Source: Elusimicrobiota bacterium
Lineage (GTDB): Bacteria; Elusimicrobiota; Elusimicrobia; FEN-1173
DNA length: 64,000 nt
NCBI GenBank assembly: GCA_016788905.1
Contig: JAEURZ010000017.1
Span: 1-64,000, forward strand
Direction: 5' to 3'
This document shows positions 43,385 to 52,873 of this stretch, piece after piece. Below the pieces are notes generated by a model that ran no database searches, was not told the origin of the DNA, and saw only the letters and a list, made by a program, of their open reading frames with translations. Position numbers and translations under genes: made by a program. The number at the start of each line of letters is the position of its first letter. Positions within the stretch are counted from its first letter, which is position 1.

Positions 43385-44088
43385 GACGGTTTCTGCTCAT
43401 CATCCCCCTCTTGGCGTTGGGGGGATTCCTCAGGGCGGAGGGAACCTTTGAGCAAGGGAACACGGCTTACCAGGAAGGGAATTACGATGCCGCCCGTGAG
43501 GTTTATGAGAATCTCGTGGCCGCAGGCAATGGGGGGTTAGCGCTTTCGTACAACCTGGGGAACACCTATTTTCGATTGGGTCAAATGGGGCTCGCTCGGT
43601 TATGGTATGAACGCGCGTTGGAAGCCGCTCCGCGAGATGAGGACACGCGCCACAACCGAAACCTGGTGCGGGAACGGGTGGGGGAAACTGAAACGGAATC
43701 CTTTGGTTTGCAAGATCTGACCGGGATTTTGTGGGGCGTGGCCACGGGAATCAATGTGATCTTTTTTACGCTTCTCTGTCTTGGTCTTTTTCGGGATTGG
43801 GAATGGGTGTGGTGGGGCCGTTGGGTGGCGGGAATCCTGTTGGCGATTCTCCTCACGGCGGCTGTGTCCGCACAACGGCAGACTTCCATCCCCTACGGCG
43901 TGATCCTCACGGCCCGAGCCGAGGCGCGTACGGGGCCCAGTGACCAAGAAAAAGTGGGGTTCATCGCCCCGGAAGGACATCGGGTGGTTCTGCTCGGGTC
44001 GTTAAATGATTGGGTTCAGATCGGTGTACCCGCCAAAGGTTTAAAAGGGTGGGTTCCTAAAAATACCGTGGAACCGGTGAACCCCTAA
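43381..44088 (+). CDS. BatE-like TPR/SH3 protein
   Basis: A 235-residue protein with signal sequence, TPR (TFEQGNTAYQEGNYDAAREV, ALSYNLGNTYFRLGQMGLAR), two membrane helices, and an SH3-like end with LTARAEARTGPSDQEKV and APEGHRVVLLG. This TPR-TM-SH3 order is typical of BatE, the last gene of the Bat operon. Start by ATGA overlap with BatD. Confidence 0.92.
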   Translation: MRRFLLIIPLLALGGFLRAEGTFEQGNTAYQEGNYDAAREVYENLVAAGNGGLALSYNLGNTYFRLGQMGLARLWYERALEAAPRDEDTRHNRNLVRERVGETETESFGLQDLTGILWGVATGINVIFFTLLCLGLFRDWEWVWWGRWVAGILLAILLTAAVSAQRQTSIPYGVILTARAEARTGPSDQEKVGFIAPEGHRVVLLGSLNDWVQIGVPAKGLKGWVPKNTVEPVNP

Positions 44089-44109
44089 AGGGAAAAGGAA
44101 TAATCCTTC

Positions 44110-45591
44110 TTATTCTTCAGCGTCCACTTTGGTGAGGATTTCGCGAACGGAGGGTAGATTTTGGGCGTTAAGCAACACAAGCAAGACGTCGCCCTCTTCT
44201 AACGTGGTGTCCCCTGTGGGAATAAAAAATCGTTCGTCGCGATTGATGAGAACAACCAGACTGTCTTTAGGCATCTTCAGCCCCACTAAAGTTTTTCCGG
44301 CAACGCCTTTCCCGTAAGGAACGAAAAAATCCACCAGGTCCGTGTCGGACCCGGCCATGGGATCGAACTCCAGGGGGTATCGACGCTTGGCCGCCAGGGG
44401 TTCATCCACTTTTAATTTTCGCGCCATCCAGGGGATTGATGTTCCTTGGAGGAGAACCGACGCCAGGACAATGAAGAAAACCAAATGAAAGAGGGTTTGG
44501 GCGTTAGGAACCCCGCCCAGGAGGGGAAAAAGGGCCAAAACAATGGGCGCTGCGCCGCGCAGGCCCACCCAGGACACCATCAGCCTTTCCCTTACACTAA
44601 ATCGAAAGGGCGCCAGTGATAGAAAAACAGCCAGGGGGCGTGCCAGAAAGATTAGGATCGCCGCCAGGAACAGGCCCGGGCCCGCCACCGGGATCAACTG
44701 TTTGGGATAGACCAACAATCCGAGCGTTAAGAACATGGCGATCTGCATCAGCCACGCCACCCCGTCTTGGAAGCGTTGAATGGTCCGACGATGGCTGAAG
44801 GGGTAACGGGCCATGGTCAACCCCATGGCGTAGGCCGCGAGGAATCCATTTCCCCCAATCGAGGAACAGAGGCCGTAACACAGAAGAACCAGGGCCAGGG
44901 TCAGAACAGGGTAGAGACCTTCGAAATCCAGCTTGAGCCGGTTGATCAGAAATAACGCGGCATGGGCAAACCCGAACCCGCAAAGCATTCCCAGAGACAT
45001 CTGTTTCCCAAAATCCACGATCCATTGGGCCCAGCTGCCCCCATGTCCCTGGAGAAACGACACCATCAAGACAGTCAAAAATACCGCCATGGGATCGTTC
45101 GACCCGGATTCCAATTCAAGGAGAGGGCGTAGACGCCCCTTTAAACCGGTTCGCCGAGAACGAAGGATGGCAAAAACACCCGCCGCGTCCGTGGATGAAA
45201 CCACCGCCCCCAACAAAAACCCTTCCCCCCAAGAAAAGTTCAAAAGATAAACCGCGCCCACGGCCATGAGCCCCGCGGTCAAAAGAACGCCAACGGTGGC
45301 GAGGGAAAAACCTTCCCACAAAACCGACCGGGTGGTGGTCCAATCCGTATCCAACCCCCCAGCGAACAGAATGCACACCAGGGCTGCGACACCGACCGTT
45401 TTAGCGATTAATGCGTTATCGAAATCAAATCCGCCGGGACCCTCCACCCCAGCCAACATCCCAATGGCAATAAAAACAACGAGGACTGGGATTCCTAACC
45501 GATCCACGGTTTTACTTAACACCACGCTCAAGGCAACCAAGAGGGCGCCCCCGGCCAAGAGAGTGTCGAATGTCATTGTCATTTGGACCAT
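44110..45591 (-). CDS. CPA-type K+/H+ or Na+/H+ antiporter with RCK_C domain
   Basis: A 493-residue transporter with about 12 helices. The antiporter core motifs are SSTDAAGVFAILRS and LELESGSNDPMAVFLTVLMV, where the GSNDP/TDA acidic residues carry ions. A soluble TrkA-C/RCK_C domain occupies about residues 410-490 (KGVAGKTLVGLKMPKDSLVV), as in NhaP2/CvrA-type K+/H+ antiporters. It exchanges cations for protons at the inner membrane. The start among 45591, 45582 and 45576 is uncertain. Confidence 0.92.
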   Translation of the reverse strand: MVQMTMTFDTLLAGGALLVALSVVLSKTVDRLGIPVLVVFIAIGMLAGVEGPGGFDFDNALIAKTVGVAALVCILFAGGLDTDWTTTRSVLWEGFSLATVGVLLTAGLMAVGAVYLLNFSWGEGFLLGAVVSSTDAAGVFAILRSRRTGLKGRLRPLLELESGSNDPMAVFLTVLMVSFLQGHGGSWAQWIVDFGKQMSLGMLCGFGFAHAALFLINRLKLDFEGLYPVLTLALVLLCYGLCSSIGGNGFLAAYAMGLTMARYPFSHRRTIQRFQDGVAWLMQIAMFLTLGLLVYPKQLIPVAGPGLFLAAILIFLARPLAVFLSLAPFRFSVRERLMVSWVGLRGAAPIVLALFPLLGGVPNAQTLFHLVFFIVLASVLLQGTSIPWMARKLKVDEPLAAKRRYPLEFDPMAGSDTDLVDFFVPYGKGVAGKTLVGLKMPKDSLVVLINRDERFFIPTGDTTLEEGDVLLVLLNAQNLPSVREILTKVDAEE

Positions 45592-45660
45592 TCTACAAAT
45601 TTGACAAAAAGGATCTGGATTAAAAGTAATTTACCTTTACAATTCTTTGCCTCGTTTCCC

Positions 45661-45689
45661 TTGCGGGAAAGACGTTCTTGCATTATGCT
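45661..45689 (+). promoter_or_regulatory. Sigma-70-type promoter for the hemerythrin gene
   Basis: TTGCGG (45661-45666) and TATGCT (45684-45689) with 17-bp spacing, about 43 bp before ATG 45732, whose ribosome site is GAGGAG. Confidence 0.45.
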
Positions 45690-45731
45690 CTGTGGAGGTA
45701 GGCTGAATATAGAACATGTTGAGGAGACTTT

Positions 45732-46154
45732 ATGGCTTCCTTAGAATGGTCCGAAACGTATCGAACGGGTCTCCCGCACGTGGACCTGCAACATCAGGAG
45801 ATTTTCCGGCTTGTTAATCTTGTCCTTGACCCCTCTAAAGATTCTCCTTCTAAAGAAACAGTGGCCGACGTTTTAAGGTTCCTGATCAATTACGTGGCGG
45901 AACATTTTGATGATGAAGAACGTTCGATGCGGGCGTCCCGTTATCCGGGGTATGCGGCCCATCGTGCTCAACACGATGCGTTAACCCACAAAACGAATGA
46001 ACTGTACAAAGCGTGCCTGGAGAGCGACCAAACCATGGGTGAAGAGTTGGCCCTGTTTATGGGAACCTGGTTGGCCGCCCACATCATTCAAACGGACGGG
46101 CCATATGTTCAATGGGTGAAAGCCCACTTAGAGATACAAACCAATCCCGCTTAA
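45732..46154 (+). CDS. Bacteriohemerythrin-like protein
   Basis: A 140-residue four-helix hemerythrin domain with the di-iron ligand pattern: HVDLQHQEIFR, AEHFDDEERSM, HRAQHDAL and a final H-x3-D in HIIQTD. The conserved ligands appear complete. It binds oxygen or senses oxygen/redox; with no extra domain it is probably an oxygen store or iron protein. Monocistronic by spacing. Confidence 0.95.
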   Translation: MASLEWSETYRTGLPHVDLQHQEIFRLVNLVLDPSKDSPSKETVADVLRFLINYVAEHFDDEERSMRASRYPGYAAHRAQHDALTHKTNELYKACLESDQTMGEELALFMGTWLAAHIIQTDGPYVQWVKAHLEIQTNPA

Positions 46155-46339
46155 CCCTCCCCTGCACTCAGAAATTCTCAAACGGGGATATGAATCATTT
46201 GAAAGCCTAACCGAAATGTTTCTCAACTCTTTTGAGGACCTCATCGATAGCGATAGTCAACGGATTTAAAAAAAGTTTGTGGAAATTTCCGCCTAGTCCT
46301 TTCCTTCGAACCTGGTATAATCAGGAACACAAAAGTCCT

Positions 46340-47491
46340 ATGGCCATCACAGACAAACCCATTTTAGAAATCGCAGAAGGTTTGCGCTCCACCGTTTCGA
46401 CGCCCTACTATTTAATTGATGAAGGAAGGTTGCTTCGTAATTTAGAGAAGGTTCAGCGGGTGAGGGAACTCTCAGGGGCCAAGTCGGTGTTGGCTTTGAA
46501 ATGTTTTTCAACCTGGGCTGTGTTTGATCTGATGCGAAACCACATGGACGGGACAACCTCCAGCTCTCTCTATGAGGCCCGTTTGGGTGCTGAAAAGTTC
46601 GGAAAAGAAGTTCACGCCTACAGCGTGGCGTGGTCCCCCGAAGAAATTCGGGCCGTTCGGCCCCTTTCCACAAAGATCATCTTTAATTCGCTCTCGCAAT
46701 TGGAACGATTCCTGCCAGATGTTCAAGGGGTTCCTTTGGGACTGCGCGTGAACCCTGGGGTGAGCCATTCCCATTTTGATTTGGCGGACCCCGCACGGAA
46801 ATTTTCTCGGTTGGGGGTGGGGGACCTAAACCAGATTCTGCCGGTGGCTTCCGTGCTCTCCGGCCTTATGTTCCATTGCAACTGTGAAAACGATGATTTG
46901 GAGAGTTTCTCCCGCCTCCTTGATTCTATCGCGGCCCGTTTCGCACCCCTGTTAGAGAAAATGGAATGGGTGAGTTTAGGGGGAGGAATTTACTTTACGA
47001 AAGAAGGCTATCCCCTGGAGGCCTTTGCCGCCAAACTAAAAGCCTTTTCCCAGCGGTTCAATGTTCAGGTTTACCTTGAACCGGGGGAAGCCTCCATCAC
47101 CCAAACCGGATTTTTGATAACTTCTGTATTAGACGTTATACATAACGGGATGGACGTGGCCATTGTGGACGCCGCGGTGGAAACCCATATGTTGGATTTG
47201 TTGATCTACCACACGGATGCTAAAATGGACCCCGCGCCCACCGGGCCTCACCCTTTTATGGTGGCGGGGCGGACCTGTTTGGCGGGGGATGTGTTTGGAA
47301 CCTACTCTTTCCCCGAAAAGCTGAAAGTGGGAAGTTTGGTGGCGTTTGCGGACGCGTCCGGTTACACGATGGTGAAAAAAAACTGGTTTAACGGGGTGGC
47401 CATGCCGAGCATCGTGGTGCGGCGGTTGGATGGCCGTGTGGACGTGGTGAAACGATTTACCTACGACGATTACGTCGGAAACTTGTCTTAG
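46340..47491 (+). CDS. nspC: Carboxynorspermidine decarboxylase
   Basis: A 383-residue PLP-dependent fold-III decarboxylase. The PLP Lys is in VLALKCFS, and further signatures are LGLRVNPGVSHSHFDLADPA and FHCNCENDDLESF, as in NspC. It decarboxylates carboxynorspermidine or carboxyspermidine to norspermidine or spermidine. ATG 46340 is preferred to earlier in-frame starts. It is followed 11 bp later by the pathway's dehydrogenase, so the two form the alternative polyamine pathway. Confidence 0.95.
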   Translation: MAITDKPILEIAEGLRSTVSTPYYLIDEGRLLRNLEKVQRVRELSGAKSVLALKCFSTWAVFDLMRNHMDGTTSSSLYEARLGAEKFGKEVHAYSVAWSPEEIRAVRPLSTKIIFNSLSQLERFLPDVQGVPLGLRVNPGVSHSHFDLADPARKFSRLGVGDLNQILPVASVLSGLMFHCNCENDDLESFSRLLDSIAARFAPLLEKMEWVSLGGGIYFTKEGYPLEAFAAKLKAFSQRFNVQVYLEPGEASITQTGFLITSVLDVIHNGMDVAIVDAAVETHMLDLLIYHTDAKMDPAPTGPHPFMVAGRTCLAGDVFGTYSFPEKLKVGSLVAFADASGYTMVKKNWFNGVAMPSIVVRRLDGRVDVVKRFTYDDYVGNLS

Positions 47492-47502
47492 GAGAAAATA
47501 CT

Positions 47503-48774
47503 GTGAAAAAAAACGTTTTGATCATTGGGGCGGGTGCGGTCGGCCATGTGGCGGCTCACAAATGCGCGCAACACAACGATGTTTTGGGAGACATCTGCAT
47601 TGCTTCACGACGCCAGGAAAAGTGTGACCAAATCATCGAGAGCATCCATCGCAAAAAGAACGTGAAAGATTCGTCCAAGCGCATCTATTCACGCCAGATC
47701 GATGCCATGGACATCACCGCTACCACCCATCTCATCGAAGAAACTAAATCTGAAATCGTGCTTAACCTGGGTCAGGCTTATGTAAACATGTCGGTTCTCG
47801 AAGCCTGCCTGAACGCCCGCGTGACGTATTTAGACACCGCCATTCATGAAGACCCCGCGAAGGTCTGCGAAGACCCGCCCTGGTATGCCAACTATGAATG
47901 GAAACGTCGGGACCGGTGCAAAAGGAAGGGCGTGAACGCCATTTTGGGTGTGGGGTTTGATCCCGGCGTGGTCAACGCCTACTGCGCTCTAGCCGTTAAA
48001 CATCATTTCGATAGTATCGACACCATCGATATCTTGGATGTGAACGCGGGAAGTCATGGGAAATATTTTGCGACCAACTTTGATCCGGAGATTAATTTCC
48101 GGGAATTCAAAAAAGTCTGGTCATGGATTAACCGGAAATGGGTCTTGTCCAATGTTCACTCCGACAAATGGATGTTCAACTTTCCAGTGGTGGGGGAACG
48201 ACCCATTTATTTGACTGGGCACGATGAACTGCATTCCTTATCTAAAAATGTCGACGCCAACTCCATTCGGTTTTGGATGGGGTTTGGGGATCACTACCTG
48301 AACGTGTTCAACGTGTTGAAAAATATTGGGATGCTCTCTGAGATCCCTGTCAAAACGGCCGAGGGCGTGGAGGTGGTTCCTTTGAAAGTCTTGAAAGCTG
48401 TTTTGCCGGACCCGGCTTCCCTCGCTCCAGGATACACGGGGCATACCTGCATTGGTAATTTGGTGAAGGGGAAGAAAGGGGGGCACTACAAGGAAATGTT
48501 TATCTACAACACCTGTGACCATGCCGCCTGCTATAAAGAAGTGGAATCCCAAGCCATTTCCTACACGGCCGGGGTACCGCCCGCGGCCGCGGCAATTCTT
48601 GTTGCCAAGGGAATTTGGAACCCCAAAACCATGGTCAACGTGGAGGAACTCAACCCCGATCCGTTCCTGGCCTTATTAGACAAAATGGGGTTGCCTACTG
48701 AAATCGAAGACCGAACACCCAAAGTGAAAATAGAGAAAAATGTTTCGGTAAAGAAAAAGGTTATAAAGAAATAG
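47503..48774 (+). CDS. Carboxynorspermidine synthase (saccharopine dehydrogenase family)
   Basis: A 423-residue dehydrogenase starting at GTG 47503 after GGAGAAA. N-terminal nucleotide motif is VLIIGAGAVGHVAAHKCAQH. The family and its pairing with nspC identify it as carboxy(nor)spermidine dehydrogenase, which joins aspartate semialdehyde and a diamine. Highly Lys-rich C-terminal tail. Confidence 0.95.
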   Translation: MKKNVLIIGAGAVGHVAAHKCAQHNDVLGDICIASRRQEKCDQIIESIHRKKNVKDSSKRIYSRQIDAMDITATTHLIEETKSEIVLNLGQAYVNMSVLEACLNARVTYLDTAIHEDPAKVCEDPPWYANYEWKRRDRCKRKGVNAILGVGFDPGVVNAYCALAVKHHFDSIDTIDILDVNAGSHGKYFATNFDPEINFREFKKVWSWINRKWVLSNVHSDKWMFNFPVVGERPIYLTGHDELHSLSKNVDANSIRFWMGFGDHYLNVFNVLKNIGMLSEIPVKTAEGVEVVPLKVLKAVLPDPASLAPGYTGHTCIGNLVKGKKGGHYKEMFIYNTCDHAACYKEVESQAISYTAGVPPAAAAILVAKGIWNPKTMVNVEELNPDPFLALLDKMGLPTEIEDRTPKVKIEKNVSVKKKVIKK

Positions 48775-48783
48775 GAGCCCCAA

Positions 48784-49386
48784 GTGAAAAAGAGATTCTT
48801 GTGGGCCATTGTCCTCACGGGAGGGTGCCTGATGAATATTACCTCAGCCAACACGACTAAAAATGAAGTCGCCACTTTTGCCGGCGGCTGTTTTTGGTGT
48901 ATGGAACCACCGTTTGAGGGAATAAAGGGTGTGCTAAGCGTGACAGCCGGTTACATGGGGGGAACCACCGTTAACCCCACTTACGAACAGGTGTGCACCG
49001 GAGAAACGGGGCACGCGGAAGCGGTTCAAGTGACTTTTGACCCCACGGTGGTGACCTATTCCAAACTTTTAGAAATCTTTTGGCGCAATATCGACCCCAC
49101 CACAGAAAATGCCCAGTTTGCCGATCAAGGAACTCAATATCGAACGGCCGTGTTTTTTCATTCGGAAGAACAGAAACGACTTGCGGAAGTTTCCAAACGT
49201 GCGCTGGCCGCCTCGGGAAAATTCACAGGGGAGATCGTGACGGAAATTGTTCCCGCTTCAACCTATTACATGGCGGAAGACGATCATCAAGACTATTTTA
49301 AGAAACAACCCTTTCGCTACAAGAACTACAGCGTGGGGTCCGGTCGCGCGGGATTCATTGAAAAGACATGGGGGAAATCCAAATAA
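48784..49386 (+). CDS. msrA: Peptide methionine sulfoxide reductase A, exported
   Basis: A 200-residue MsrA. The catalytic motif is FAGGCFWCMEPPFE, followed by VTAGYMGGTTVNPTYEQVCT and GHAEAVQVTFDP. Unlike cytoplasmic forms it starts (GTG 48784) with a signal sequence; LTGGC could be a lipobox. It would repair oxidised methionine in envelope proteins. Nine bp after the polyamine gene. Confidence 0.96.
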   Translation: MKKRFLWAIVLTGGCLMNITSANTTKNEVATFAGGCFWCMEPPFEGIKGVLSVTAGYMGGTTVNPTYEQVCTGETGHAEAVQVTFDPTVVTYSKLLEIFWRNIDPTTENAQFADQGTQYRTAVFFHSEEQKRLAEVSKRALAASGKFTGEIVTEIVPASTYYMAEDDHQDYFKKQPFRYKNYSVGSGRAGFIEKTWGKSK

Positions 49387-49925
49387 ATTCCGTGGGATCG
49401 TTGCAAATTATTGCTCTGCTGCCCCTGATTTTTTTCGTTGGGATCGCGGTTCGACACTATCGCGCGGGGCGGTGGGGGGACGCGTTGTGGATGTGTCACC
49501 TCTCGAATCTTTTGTTAGCGGCCGGGCTCTTTTTCGAAAAACCGTTTCTGGTGTTTATGGCCCTTCCCTGGCTCCTGTTTGGGATCCCCCTCTGGCTGGC
49601 GGAAGCGGTTCGTTCCAAACGGCTCGTCTTGTTCTCCATTTTGACCCATTTTGGCGGAGTGGCCATTGGTTTTTACGCCGCGGCAAAAATGGGGGCCGCC
49701 CCCGGAAGCTGGTGGGCCTCCTGGTTGTTCGCCCTGGCCGCCCAGGGGGTTTCTCGGGCGTTCACGCGGCCGGAATGGAACGTCAACGTGACTCACCGGG
49801 TTTACGACGCTTGGAAGTCTCGGTTTAAAACGTTTCGGTCTTTTTGGCTGTTTTGTATCGGAACAGCGGCACTTATTCTTTGGATTATGGACCACGCGTT
49901 CTCGGCGTTATTCGCCCCTCATTGA
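49368..49925 (+). CDS. Polytopic membrane protein of unknown function
   Basis: A 185-residue protein with four to five hydrophobic helices, starting inside the msrA end. It has short charged loops (AVRHYRAGRWGDALWMCHLS). No family recognised. Confidence 0.65.
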   Translation: MGEIQINSVGSLQIIALLPLIFFVGIAVRHYRAGRWGDALWMCHLSNLLLAAGLFFEKPFLVFMALPWLLFGIPLWLAEAVRSKRLVLFSILTHFGGVAIGFYAAAKMGAAPGSWWASWLFALAAQGVSRAFTRPEWNVNVTHRVYDAWKSRFKTFRSFWLFCIGTAALILWIMDHAFSALFAPH

Positions 49926-49950
49926 TTATCGTCTAAGTCCGTGCTAGAAT
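49922..49950 (+). promoter_or_regulatory. Promoter upstream of tRNA-Gly
   Basis: TTGATT (49922-49927) and TAGAAT (49945-49950), 17-bp spacing. Transcription would begin near 49957, just before the 52-bp repeats. Confidence 0.6.
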
Positions 49951-49967
49951 CCGCAGGCCGGATCGGA

Positions 49968-50121
49968 GCCCCTCGTTTAAGGGACTCCGCAGAACCATAA
50001 GGAATAGCTTTGCGGGTGCCCCTCATGAAACGGGACTCCGCCTAACCGTAAGGAAATAGCTTTGCGGGTGCCCCTCATGAAACGGGACTCCGCCTAACCG
50101 TAAGGAAATAGCTTTGCGGGT
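49968..50121 (+). repeat. Three tandem leader repeats of about 52 bp
   Basis: Units start at 49968 (50 bp, diverged), 50018 (52 bp) and 50070 (52 bp, identical to the previous one in its body). Each carries GCCCCTC...GGGACTCCGC...AAGGAA(A)TAGCTTTGCGGGTG, so the first seven bases of the tRNA (GCGGGTG) recur at 50012 and 50064 before the true tRNA at 50116. Confidence 0.85.
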
Positions 50122-50189
50122 GTAGTTCAATGGTAGAACGGCAGCCTTCCAAGCTGCACACGAGGGTTCGATTCCCTTCACCCGCTCCA
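50116..50189 (+). tRNA. tRNA-Gly (TCC)
   Basis: Full cloverleaf: acceptor GCGGGTG paired with CACCCGC, D-arm GTTC/GAAC, anticodon stem GCAGC/GCTGC with loop CTTCCAA (anticodon TCC, decoding GGA), and T-arm with GGGTTCGATTCCC. The CCA end (50187-50189) is encoded after discriminator T50186. Confidence 0.96.
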
Positions 50190-50424
50190 ATTTTGTTTAT
50201 TCCACTCTGATGAGGGTGATCGGAATCGAAGCCGACCCGAGCGCTGCCCTTGGGCAGATGAAGCGAGGGCGGCCGGCCCCCGGAGGAACCGCCGATAGGC
50301 GGTGGGGGAGTGGGGGATTCCCTTCACCCGCTCCAATTTTGTTTATTCCACTCTGATAAGGGTGATCGGAATCGAAGCCGACCCGAGCGCTGCCCTTGGG
50401 CAGATGAAGCGAGGGCGGCCGGCC
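50170..50424 (+). repeat. Direct 109-bp repeat including the tRNA 3' end
   Basis: Copies at 50170-50278 and 50316-50424, with one mismatch seen (GATGAGG versus GATAAGG). The first starts inside the tRNA T-arm, so the second copy carries a duplicate of the last 20 bases of the tRNA including CACCCGCTCCA. Each copy has a CTGCCCTTGGGCAG hairpin; the 37-bp spacer contains CCGCC-GATA-GGCGG inside CCCCC/GGGGG. Confidence 0.85.
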
Positions 50425-50455
50425 ATCAAAGAGCCGACAATCTTTTGATTTGTTT

Positions 50456-50626
50456 TTATGTGCTGGGGATTTTTCGAAGTTCTTTCTGGACTTCTTTTAA
50501 CCTTAACGAGACGGCTTCATCGTCTAAATCTTCAGATTCCAGATCCACGAGAGTTTGATTCAATTTACTTCCTGCGCTGAGAAGAATGCATCGCAGGAGT
50601 TCAGAATTGATCTTCTGTGGGCTCAT
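50456..50626 (-). CDS. Small hypothetical protein
   Basis: A 56-residue protein from the minus-strand ATG at 50626, preceded by GGGGGAAGAG. It is helical and acidic (SKLNQTLVDLESEDLDDEAV), with no membrane segment. An earlier start adds 23 basic residues without ribosome site. Unknown function; sits between the tRNA repeats and the helicase. The 246-bp gap to 50873 holds nothing recognised. Confidence 0.55.
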   Translation of the reverse strand: MSPQKINSELLRCILLSAGSKLNQTLVDLESEDLDDEAVSLRLKEVQKELRKIPST

Positions 50627-50872
50627 TTCTCTTCCCCCTCTTCGCTTCCGAATTGAGTTTTGACGTGACAAAACGAAGCCAGACAGACGTGTCAAATACC
50701 CATTCGGTTTTTGATCATCGTGGGTCAGTCTTGGTGTGTTTTATTTAGAAGTTTGACCGATATTATCTATCCCCTGATTTTTTGGGGCCACCTCATTATC
50801 GGCATTAATGGATGGAACTTTAATCGGAATGGTTTAGTTATTTCATATAATTGATTATCAACCATTTTAAAT

Positions 50873-52873
50873 ATGCCCCGCACTAAGAACAATCCGACTT
50901 GTAACCCTCCTCCCCTGTCCGCTTCTTCGCTGTTCTTGGCAGGGGGTCTTTTAGAAAAATCATTTAAAGGGTTTGAGCCCCGAACTCAACAATTCGAAAT
51001 GGCGGTAGGTGTTGAGCGGGCCCTGGAAGAGGGAAAATCTTTTTTGGTGGAAGCGGGGACCGGTGTTGGGAAATCCTTGGCGTATCTTCTCCCAGCCGCG
51101 CTTTGGGCGGTGCGGGAAAACAAACAGGTCTGGGTATCGACCCACACGAAGGCCCTCCAAGAACAACTGCTTAACAAGGATCTCCCAACAGCCCAGTCTC
51201 TCCTCAAGCAAGGGGGATTGGATTTACGGTTCGGGCTCATGATGGGCGCAGGAAATTATCTTTGTCTTGATCGTCTTCAGCGCGCGGGCTCATTGTTCGG
51301 TGGCGGTCAAGAACAGATTCTTAAATCTCTTTCCGATTGGGCCCAAACGGCGGATACCGCTTTGCGGGCTCGATTGCCCTGCGCCGTTCCAGAACAACTG
51401 TGGGAGACCCTTTGTCGAGACCCCGACCTCTGTTTGGCCAAAGGCACACCGTTGGCGGACAAGTGTCTCTATCAGAAAGATCTGGCCCTGGCGAGGAAGT
51501 CTCATATGGTTGTGATTAACCACGCGTTGTTTTTTGCCGGGCTTCCATTAAAACCAGCGGATGCCCTCATTTTGGATGAAGCGCACACGCTTGAAGACGC
51601 GGCGTCACGCTTTCTGGGATATGAACTCTCCAACTTTTCACTCAAACGCCTTTGGGATGACCTTTTTTCTCCAGAAACTGGCCGTGGATTGGCGCAAAGA
51701 ATCCTGGCCGGGAATGGCCGCCGTTCCCTTGAGCGGGCCGTCCAAAGAGCTCGGGACAGTTCGGATGAGTTTTTCGTTTTACTTGAACCCTGCATTGGAT
51801 ATTTGCCTGGGGAAGTGCAGAAACGGATTCGGGCCCCGTTAACGATTTCGGGTTCATTGGAGAGTTCCATTACTTCCATTGAAAAAATACTCATTGAAGA
51901 ACTCTCGGGGGCGGACACGAGTGAGGAAGAAGCGGACCTCCGTTCCCACCTCCAACGTGTTCGAGATGTATTAACTCATTTGCGATCGTTTTCCCAAACG
52001 CTTCGAGACGATCACGCCTACTGGGCCGAACAGGGCCTTTCACGCCGAGGACACCGTCTTTCTTTACACGGCGCGCCAGTTCATCTCGCCCCTTTTTTAA
52101 AAGATCGCGTTGTCTCCCCTTTTCCCAGGGTGGTGATGACCTCCGCCACGTTATCGGTGGGGGGAACGTTTGATTCGGCTCGGTCCCGTTTCGGATTAGA
52201 GAAAGGCGCGGAATCCCTTCTGGATTCCCCGTTTGACTTCAAAAATCACGCCGCTCTTTTTGTTGATCCCGAAACCCCTGATCCCAAAACGGATCCACGG
52301 GGACATGAGGCGTTTGTTCTTGAGCGGTGCCGGTCTTTGATTCATGTCGTCCCTGGCGGACTTTTTATTCTGTTTACGAACTGGGCTTTTCTAGGGAAAG
52401 CCCACAAGGTCTTAGAACGCCAAGTCGGGACTCGGCCCCTTTTTAAACAAGGGGAAGAACCTCCGTCCCGTCTGTTGGAAAAGTTCAAGAAAGCGGGGAA
52501 TGGGATTTTGCTGGGAACAGACACGTTTTGGCAAGGGGTGGATGTCCCAGGCTCGGCTCTTTCGTGTGTGGTGATCACAAAACTGCCGTTCTCGCCCCCC
52601 ACCGCCCCGCTGGAAGAAGCTCGCCAAGAATGGTTAGAAAAACAGGGGCACAACGTCTTCCACGAACACACCATTCCCCGGGCGGTCATCAAGTTTCGTC
52701 AGGGTTTCGGACGCTTGATTCGTTCCCATCAGGATACCGGCGCCGTGGTTATTCTTGATCCTCGGGTCAAGACCAAATTTTACGGGCAGGTCTTCTTAAA
52801 ATCGATCCCGGCCTGTCGCGTTATTAATTCTCTCCAAGAACTGGAGAAGTTTTTTCTAGGAAAACATCCGTAA
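50873..52873 (+). CDS. DinG-like ATP-dependent DNA helicase (XPD family)
   Basis: A 666-residue superfamily 2 helicase. Walker A is in EAGTGVGKS at residues 60-68; the DEAH box is in LILDEAHTLED; the C-terminal motifs GTDTFWQGVDVPG and FRQGFGRLIRS close the core. Between them the Cys cluster of the 4Fe-4S domain is visible: NYLCLD, LPCAV, LCRDPDLC and KCLYQ. Such enzymes unwind DNA with 5'-3' polarity at R-loops or repair forks. Confidence 0.93.
   Translation: MPRTKNNPTCNPPPLSASSLFLAGGLLEKSFKGFEPRTQQFEMAVGVERALEEGKSFLVEAGTGVGKSLAYLLPAALWAVRENKQVWVSTHTKALQEQLLNKDLPTAQSLLKQGGLDLRFGLMMGAGNYLCLDRLQRAGSLFGGGQEQILKSLSDWAQTADTALRARLPCAVPEQLWETLCRDPDLCLAKGTPLADKCLYQKDLALARKSHMVVINHALFFAGLPLKPADALILDEAHTLEDAASRFLGYELSNFSLKRLWDDLFSPETGRGLAQRILAGNGRRSLERAVQRARDSSDEFFVLLEPCIGYLPGEVQKRIRAPLTISGSLESSITSIEKILIEELSGADTSEEEADLRSHLQRVRDVLTHLRSFSQTLRDDHAYWAEQGLSRRGHRLSLHGAPVHLAPFLKDRVVSPFPRVVMTSATLSVGGTFDSARSRFGLEKGAESLLDSPFDFKNHAALFVDPETPDPKTDPRGHEAFVLERCRSLIHVVPGGLFILFTNWAFLGKAHKVLERQVGTRPLFKQGEEPPSRLLEKFKKAGNGILLGTDTFWQGVDVPGSALSCVVITKLPFSPPTAPLEEARQEWLEKQGHNVFHEHTIPRAVIKFRQGFGRLIRSHQDTGAVVILDPRVKTKFYGQVFLKSIPACRVINSLQELEKFFLGKHP

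Noticed and set aside
49968-50424. CRISPR array near the tRNA
   Set aside because: Units are contiguous without unique spacers and no cas genes are present.
50116-50424. Integrated genomic island at the tRNA-Gly 3' end
   Set aside because: The direct repeats are only 146 bp apart and no integrase or island genes lie between or nearby.
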